A stretch of 64,000 nt of DNA from Leptolinea sp964446955. Its GTDB lineage: Bacteria > Chloroflexota > Anaerolineae > Anaerolineales > Anaerolineaceae. The stretch lies in the NCBI GenBank assembly GCA_964446955.1, contig CAYUQJ010000001.1, positions 62,001 to 126,000 on the forward strand, given 5' to 3'. A model generated the notes under the pieces. The model was not told where the DNA came from, ran no database searches, and saw only the letters and a list, made by a program, of their open reading frames with translations. The position numbers and the translations under genes are program-made. Shown one piece after another: positions 59,341 to 64,000 of the stretch (position 1 is the stretch's first letter; each line of letters begins with the position of its first letter).

Positions 59341-60528
59341 CTAGTAGTCGTTCTGGTTGTTGTTGAGGCGCTTGCGCATAAATGTGGGAATATCAATGTC
59401 CCCGGTGTCCATGATGACGGGTTTGAAATCAGCCGGTTGAAGCTGTCGGGATTCGCCGGCAATCGATACGCGGGCCGCGGGGTTGGGATTTAGGCGGGCT
59501 GGCTCAAAGTTGGCATTCGTATTGGCGTTGACATTGGCATTTACATTGGCCGTGGAACGGCGGGGCATGTTGCGGCTGTCAAAACCGGTGGCGATGACAG
59601 TGATGCGCACTTCATCCCCTAGGTTCGGGTCGATCACGGCGCCGAAGATAAGGTTCACATCCGGGTGGGCGCCTTCCTTGATAATGGCAGCGGCCTGGTT
59701 GACCTCAAAGAGGGTCAGGTTATTGCCGCCGGTCACGTTGAACAGAATGCCGCGGGCGCCGTCAATGGTGATATCCAGCAACTGGCTGGAAATGGCCTGT
59801 TCGGCCGCAATACGGGCGCGGTCTTCGCCGGAGGCTCGGCCGACAGCCATCAGTGCGGCGCCGCCTTCCGACATAATGGTGCGGACATCCGCGAAATCCA
59901 GGTTGATAAGGCCTGGAATGGTGATCAATTCAGAAATACCCTGGATGCCCTGGCGGAGCACGTCGTCAGCCGTTTTGAAGGCGTCCGCGATGCTGGCGCG
60001 CTTGTCCACGATCTGCAAAAGTTTGTCGTTGGGAATAACGATCAGGGTATCGGCATGTTCCTTGAGTTTGGAAATACCTTCATCGGCGGATTTGGCGCGG
60101 TGGCTGCCTTCAAAGGTGAAGGGGCGGGTGACCACACCAATGGTCAGAGCGCCGATCTCTTTAGCGATCTGGGCTATGATGGATGCGGCTCCGGTGCCGG
60201 TGCCTCCGCCAAGGCCGGCTGTAACGAAGACCATATCGCTGCCTTTAAGGACCTCATAGAGATCTTCAGCGGATTCTTCTGCCGCTTTGCGTCCCATCTC
60301 CGGGTTGCCGCCAGCACCCAGTCCACGGGTAACTTTTTCTCCAATGCGCACGCGGGTGGGAGCTTTGGAAAGCAGCAGCGCCTGCGCGTCGGTATTTACC
60401 GTAATGAATTCAATACCGCTAAGACCTTCATCGATCATGCGGTTTACCGCGTTACACCCACCCCCTCCGACACCAATAACTTTGATTCGGGCAAAGGATT
60501 CGGGTTGGTTCATGATGTCACTTTGCAT
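59341..60528 (-). CDS. ftsZ: Cell division protein FtsZ
   Basis: A 395-residue tubulin-like GTPase that forms the division ring. Seen: KVIGVGGGGCNAVNRM near the N-terminus, the signature GGGTGTGAAS, and the C-terminal conserved peptide GDIDIPTFMRKR that binds FtsA and other partners. The linker contains an Asn/Ala/Val repeat (ANVNANVNANTNANF). The start ATG at 60528 has GGAGGAG six bases upstream. It is followed by a terminator. The 89-base gap after ftsA holds two small hairpins and may contain its own promoter. Confidence 0.97.
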   Translation of the reverse strand: MQSDIMNQPESFARIKVIGVGGGGCNAVNRMIDEGLSGIEFITVNTDAQALLLSKAPTRVRIGEKVTRGLGAGGNPEMGRKAAEESAEDLYEVLKGSDMVFVTAGLGGGTGTGAASIIAQIAKEIGALTIGVVTRPFTFEGSHRAKSADEGISKLKEHADTLIVIPNDKLLQIVDKRASIADAFKTADDVLRQGIQGISELITIPGLINLDFADVRTIMSEGGAALMAVGRASGEDRARIAAEQAISSQLLDITIDGARGILFNVTGGNNLTLFEVNQAAAIIKEGAHPDVNLIFGAVIDPNLGDEVRITVIATGFDSRNMPRRSTANVNANVNANTNANFEPARLNPNPAARVSIAGESRQLQPADFKPVIMDTGDIDIPTFMRKRLNNNQNDY

Positions 60529-60617
60529 GGTATTCTCCTCCACTTAATCCTCGATTCTTAATTTTACTTTAAGATTCGGTTTTCCGCCACAATCCTCAAT
60601 GTGGCGAGATCGTTAGC

Positions 60618-61856
60618 TCACGGTAATAACCGTGTAAAGAACGTCTTTACTGCTTCAATATCCACTTTGGGAAGATTGACATGTATGCCTCCTTTTCCAC
60701 GCAAAACTGTACTGGCATCGTTCATCAATATCGACCAGTTCAACAAGCCGACACTTGTTGAAAAAGCCGGTGATTGCAGTTGATCCGTCAGCCCCAGCAG
60801 ATTCTCTGGCCCGGCGATCCGTACCGGAATGCCGAGCATGTTGGAGGCGACAGTGCGGATACCCGGAAGCAGGCTGCTGCCACCGGTCAATACCATGCCT
60901 GCGGGAAGAAGACCATCGTACCCGGAGCGTTTGATCTCCAGCAGCAGTAATTCGAAGATCTCCTCAACGCGCGCGTTGATGATCTCCGCGAGGCGCTTGC
61001 GACTCACAGTGCTGGAACGGTCTTCACCGAACTTGCGGACGGTGAAGACATCACTTTCGGCAACTTCTTCCATACAGGCACTGCCATACAGCTTCTTCAC
61101 TTCTTCCGCCTGTGACAATGACAGGCTCAATCCATGGGCGATATCCGAGGTGATGTGATTGCCGCCAACAGGCATCACCATGGTGTGCCAAACGTCTCCG
61201 TTGATGTAGATTGCCATATCACTGGTACCGCCACCGATGTCGCAGACGACAACACCCATCTCACGTTCGGTATCGGTGAGAACGACCTCGCCGGATGCCA
61301 ACGGATTGAGCACAAACTGCGAAACTCCCACACCAGAAGCCTGTACACATTTACGCAGGTTTTCCACCGTGGAGGTGGAGGCAGTGATTACGTGGGCTTC
61401 AACTTCCAGACGGTAACCGTGAAGACCAACGGGTAAACGAACGCCTTCCTGCCCGTCGACAGTGAAACCGCGCTGAATGATATGGATTACCTCTCGGTTG
61501 TGCGGAGGGGAGATTGCCTGTGCCTGTTCCAACGCGCGGTTGACATCGGCCATTTCGATCACACGTCCGGAAATGCCAACAACCCCCTTGGTATTATTGG
61601 AATCAATATTCGACCCTGCCAGGCTTACCAGCGCTGAAGTGATCTCCAACCCGGAGGTACGCTGGGCTTTCTCGATTGAACGGGAAATGGCCTGGGTCGC
61701 GCTTGAAAGGTCAACGATCGTCCCCTTGCGGATGCCCTGTGACGGTTCGATCCCCACACCCAGAATACGCAGCGTGTGCTCCCCTTCTATGCGTGCCACC
61801 AGTGTACAGATCTTTGTTGTTCCGATATCGATACCGACTACAATAGGCTCATCCAT
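60618..61856 (-). CDS. ftsA: Cell division protein FtsA
   Basis: A 412-residue actin-fold protein that tethers FtsZ to the membrane. Seen: VGIDIGTTKICTLVARIEG (phosphate 1), VVCDIGGGTSDMAIYING (phosphate 2), and MVLTGGSSLLPGI (adenosine loop). The SHS2-type insert is at about 80-160. The C-terminal short amphipathic helix expected to contact membrane is VKTFFTRLLP. It starts two bases after the ftsQ stop, so translation is likely coupled. Confidence 0.96.
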   Translation of the reverse strand: MDEPIVVGIDIGTTKICTLVARIEGEHTLRILGVGIEPSQGIRKGTIVDLSSATQAISRSIEKAQRTSGLEITSALVSLAGSNIDSNNTKGVVGISGRVIEMADVNRALEQAQAISPPHNREVIHIIQRGFTVDGQEGVRLPVGLHGYRLEVEAHVITASTSTVENLRKCVQASGVGVSQFVLNPLASGEVVLTDTEREMGVVVCDIGGGTSDMAIYINGDVWHTMVMPVGGNHITSDIAHGLSLSLSQAEEVKKLYGSACMEEVAESDVFTVRKFGEDRSSTVSRKRLAEIINARVEEIFELLLLEIKRSGYDGLLPAGMVLTGGSSLLPGIRTVASNMLGIPVRIAGPENLLGLTDQLQSPAFSTSVGLLNWSILMNDASTVLRGKGGIHVNLPKVDIEAVKTFFTRLLP

Positions 61857-61858
61857 GA

Positions 61859-63487
61859 TTATTGCCTCTCCAAGCGATAAAATGGCGCGTGCACATGTTC
61901 AAGACTGATCATCCCCGGCCGTATTCCGTCCTTTTGCAGCGCTGTCAAGATGGCAGAATACTGATTGATCTTCACATCGAGATAATCCAGGTCCTGTCCG
62001 ATATACACGGTAAGGTTCTGCAACTGGTCATTCCAACCAAAACCATGATCGCTGTTGTAAATAAGTTGAGCACCAACAGGCATCATCAGGCTTAATTGAA
62101 CCGCCGTGGATAAAACCGTGGGCTCCACCTGCAGCATATTTCCCATATAGGTTTCTTCATTTTCGTCTTCCGAAGAAGATTCACCGGATTTACTTTTTCG
62201 TTCGAACTGTACACCGGCGGCGGCATAGGCTTTGATGATCTCTTTGCGTTCCGCGATATCCCACACAGGAGGAGGAACATCGGCGAGAATGGTCAATAAT
62301 TCGCCGCCATCGCCCTGAACAGGGATGAGGATGCCATCCGTATCGATCCAGCTTACTTCGTCGTTGTATTCCCAGGCCAGAGCCGGCTTACGTTCTCCCA
62401 GCGTGATGGAAATGGAAGCGGGAAGGTCAACTGAAACCCGTATGTCTTTCAATTCAGGAAGAACCTGCGAAACGCGAGTTTTAATCAGGTCCGCGTCCAG
62501 GAAAACGACCGGCCGGTTGGCCAGATCAAGAATGGGCTGAATACGTTCGGGCGAAAGGCGGTTTAACCCTTTAACTTCCACACTGGTCACCAAAAAGCGG
62601 GGAGCGTAGATCAGATAGAAAATGGCGGCCAGGCAGGCGGCCGAAAGCAGACCCGATATGATCCTCCAGCTCGGATTGAAAATGGGCAGTGCCGGCACAC
62701 GGATCTCGGCGCCGCTTTTCCCGAGGGATAGGTACAATTGCCGCCGGACACGCGTTTGAGCCTGTTTATGGATGGGAATACCGTAAACACCTCTGCGGGT
62801 CACTACAGGTGTGGTTTGGGCGGCAACCGATCCTTTGAGAATGGAGGGGAACTTAGCCGTTGCTGCGTTCTCGCGGAACGCCACCAGCCATTCCTGGAGG
62901 TTCTTCGGGCGAGGTTTGGGAGCTGTCTTTTCAACAGGCGGTGCAGGTTTAACATAAGTGGCTACCACTTGTTGTGGAGTCTTTTTCCGAGCGAGTCTAC
63001 CGAGGAAGGAATTTCGCGAAACCGGCGAGTTGATACTCCGCACGGTACTTGGCGTAACACGGGTTGGGATGACAACACCGCGTGTCGGGTGCTTCTGCAT
63101 TATGGAAGCCCGTGATGGCATCATATGTTCTTTGGGTTGGAAGATATGCAGCTTTCGGCATGCCTTCCGCAATAACGTCTCACCATGAGGTTTTTCTTTG
63201 TGGATCTGTTCCTGAAGGTTCTCAAGCGGAGATAGGTCAGGCTTGATACCGAATAGTCTGGAGATCCTGTCAAGGTGTGGTGTGGCGGACGGTACCGGGC
63301 GTGTTTCAATACCGGGCATGGGTTTGATCACCGGATATTGGGGCGCTTGAGGTTTTGCTGCGGAACGCGACGGTCCAAACAGAATATCAAGCAGACCGCG
63401 GCGAACTTTCTTGTTCTGGCGCGGTACCGCATGCTGCATTACAGCAGGTTTGGGTTTGTTGTTGAAGATGTCGCTGAATCCGGTCAT
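61859..63487 (-). CDS. ftsQ: FtsQ/DivIB-type division protein with long N-terminal extension
   Basis: A 542-residue protein, twice the usual FtsQ size. The N-terminal 270 residues are basic and Pro-rich with no recognised domain (RRGLLDILFGPSRSAAKPQ). A membrane helix at about 275-293 (IISGLLSAACLAAIFYLIY) leads to a POTRA domain (FLVTSVEVKGLNRLSPERI) and the FtsQ beta region (SWIDTDGILIPVQGDGG). FtsQ links FtsA/FtsK to the septal synthase complex. Position between ddl and ftsA supports the call. The extension is the odd part. Confidence 0.85.
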   Translation of the reverse strand: MTGFSDIFNNKPKPAVMQHAVPRQNKKVRRGLLDILFGPSRSAAKPQAPQYPVIKPMPGIETRPVPSATPHLDRISRLFGIKPDLSPLENLQEQIHKEKPHGETLLRKACRKLHIFQPKEHMMPSRASIMQKHPTRGVVIPTRVTPSTVRSINSPVSRNSFLGRLARKKTPQQVVATYVKPAPPVEKTAPKPRPKNLQEWLVAFRENAATAKFPSILKGSVAAQTTPVVTRRGVYGIPIHKQAQTRVRRQLYLSLGKSGAEIRVPALPIFNPSWRIISGLLSAACLAAIFYLIYAPRFLVTSVEVKGLNRLSPERIQPILDLANRPVVFLDADLIKTRVSQVLPELKDIRVSVDLPASISITLGERKPALAWEYNDEVSWIDTDGILIPVQGDGGELLTILADVPPPVWDIAERKEIIKAYAAAGVQFERKSKSGESSSEDENEETYMGNMLQVEPTVLSTAVQLSLMMPVGAQLIYNSDHGFGWNDQLQNLTVYIGQDLDYLDVKINQYSAILTALQKDGIRPGMISLEHVHAPFYRLERQ

Positions 63488-63496
63488 AGCGCTACG

Positions 63497-64000
63497 TTAT
63501 CCTTCATAGGTTCGAACGGTATTGTCGCGGTCTGCTTTTCGCTCTAGGGCAAGTTCAACCAGTCGATCGATCAGCTTTGGGTAGGGAAGCCCGGTTGCTT
63601 CCCACAGTTTTGGATACATGCTGATACGGGTGAATCCGGGAAGGGTGTTCAATTCATTTAAGAAGTAACGGTTGGACTCGCGTTCAAGAAGAAAATCAAC
63701 GCGAGCCATTCCAGCGCAGTCAATTGCCTTATACGCCTCAACAGCGATACGGCGCATATCTGTTGAAACATCCTCTGGCAGGTCGGCTGGGATGCAGGGG
63801 CGGGAAGTGTCATCCAGATATTTGGCGGAGTAGGAGTAGAAATCAGCTTCCGGGATGATCTCACCGGCAACGGAGGCTTTCGGATCCTGGTTGCCCAGAA
63901 CACTGATCTCGATCTCGCGCGGTTTATCAAGTCCCCGCTCGATGAGTATCCGTCGGTCATATTGGGCTGCATCCATCAATCCTTCCAGCAGGTCCGATTT
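63497..64000 (-). CDS. ddl: D-alanine-D-alanine ligase (partial, N-terminus outside window)
   Basis: The last 167 codons of a ligase that joins two D-alanines for peptidoglycan. Seen: RRILIERGLDKPREIEISVL carrying an ATP-grasp acidic residue, GEIIPEADFYSYSAKY, AGMARVDFLLERESNRYFLN (metal-binding Asp), and NELNTLPGFTRISMYPKLW, the family's C-terminal signature with NE-x-N-T-x-P-G-F-T. The frame stays open to the right edge. It ends nine bases before ftsQ, giving the order ddl-ftsQ-ftsA-ftsZ. Confidence 0.94.
   Translation of the reverse strand, partial: KSDLLEGLMDAAQYDRRILIERGLDKPREIEISVLGNQDPKASVAGEIIPEADFYSYSAKYLDDTSRPCIPADLPEDVSTDMRRIAVEAYKAIDCAGMARVDFLLERESNRYFLNELNTLPGFTRISMYPKLWEATGLPYPKLIDRLVELALERKADRDNTVRTYEG

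Noticed and set aside
59665..60561. Long plus-strand open frame (298 codons) opposite ftsZ
   Set aside because: Antisense shadow of ftsZ; Gly/Ala/Asp-rich with no recognised domain or ribosome site.
60560..60617. Small hairpins between ftsA and ftsZ
   Set aside because: Short stems without a T run; not convincing as a terminator or riboswitch.
1..64000. tRNA genes, CRISPR arrays, intact insertion sequences
   Set aside because: No cloverleaf, regularly spaced repeats or transposase motifs found on reading both strands; a tRNA scan would be decisive for tRNAs.

Overview
The window looks like a chromosomal segment of an anaerobic bacterium, most likely a Chloroflexota of the class Anaerolineae. 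This is inferred from gene content and not from a marker-gene search. The supporting genes are a B12-dependent ribonucleotide reductase paired with NrdR, a ddl-ftsQ-ftsA-ftsZ division block, ferredoxin-containing MinD-type ATPases with NifX-like proteins, a COG2403-type GTPase between argS and obgE, and many lipoproteins with Cys lipoboxes. I see no rRNA, tRNA, CRISPR array or complete insertion sequence.

Layout. 1-6.0 kb: a partial VKOR-like gene, then a minus-strand metal/Fe-S handling cluster (CGGC protein, MIP18-like factor, two MinD/ferredoxin ATPases, an AbrB-like protein, two NifX-like proteins). Divergent from it are a PadR regulator, two small Gly-rich DUF5320 proteins and a Dps-like ferritin. 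6.2-12.9 kb: a plus-strand housekeeping run (rpsT, argS, COG2403 GTPase, obgE, nadD, MFS exporter). 12.9-17.4 kb: a C45 hydrolase and an ECF sigma/anti-sigma operon with an exported bactofilin-like membrane protein and a toast-rack lipoprotein. 17.5-31.7 kb: mixed single genes, including a deoxynucleoside kinase, CAP/LysM protein, eIF1-like factor, two cyclic-di-GMP enzymes, GntR plus MOCOS-like PLP enzyme, iron alcohol dehydrogenase, mgsA, adenosine deaminase with a GNAT enzyme, and a DUF4405 membrane protein. 31.7-39.9 kb: redox and regulatory genes, including two flavodoxin paralogues, a Crp/Fnr-ferredoxin-hemerythrin/PAS run, a flavin-binding PPOX protein and two TetR regulators with visible operators. 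40.0-48.9 kb: a hybrid histidine kinase with an HD-GYP response regulator, then small membrane and exported proteins and a lipoprotein nucleoside hydrolase.

48.9-56.0 kb is the clearest accessory region. Decayed coding sequence and an imperfect direct repeat precede a 1621-residue single-chain restriction-modification enzyme of Type ISP architecture, with a tiny ORF ending just before its start codon. It is followed by an AT-rich multi-pass membrane protein of no family I recognise. 56.0-64.0 kb returns to core genes: nrdR-nrdJ with a palindromic NrdR-type box, then ftsZ, ftsA, an ftsQ with a very long N-terminal extension, and the 3' part of ddl.

The best candidates for something undescribed are the Type ISP gene with its leader ORF and companion membrane protein, the exported bactofilin-like protein under an ECF sigma factor, and the paired MinD/ferredoxin metal-handling cluster. 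Functional statements come from family knowledge and motifs read by eye; no database search was run.
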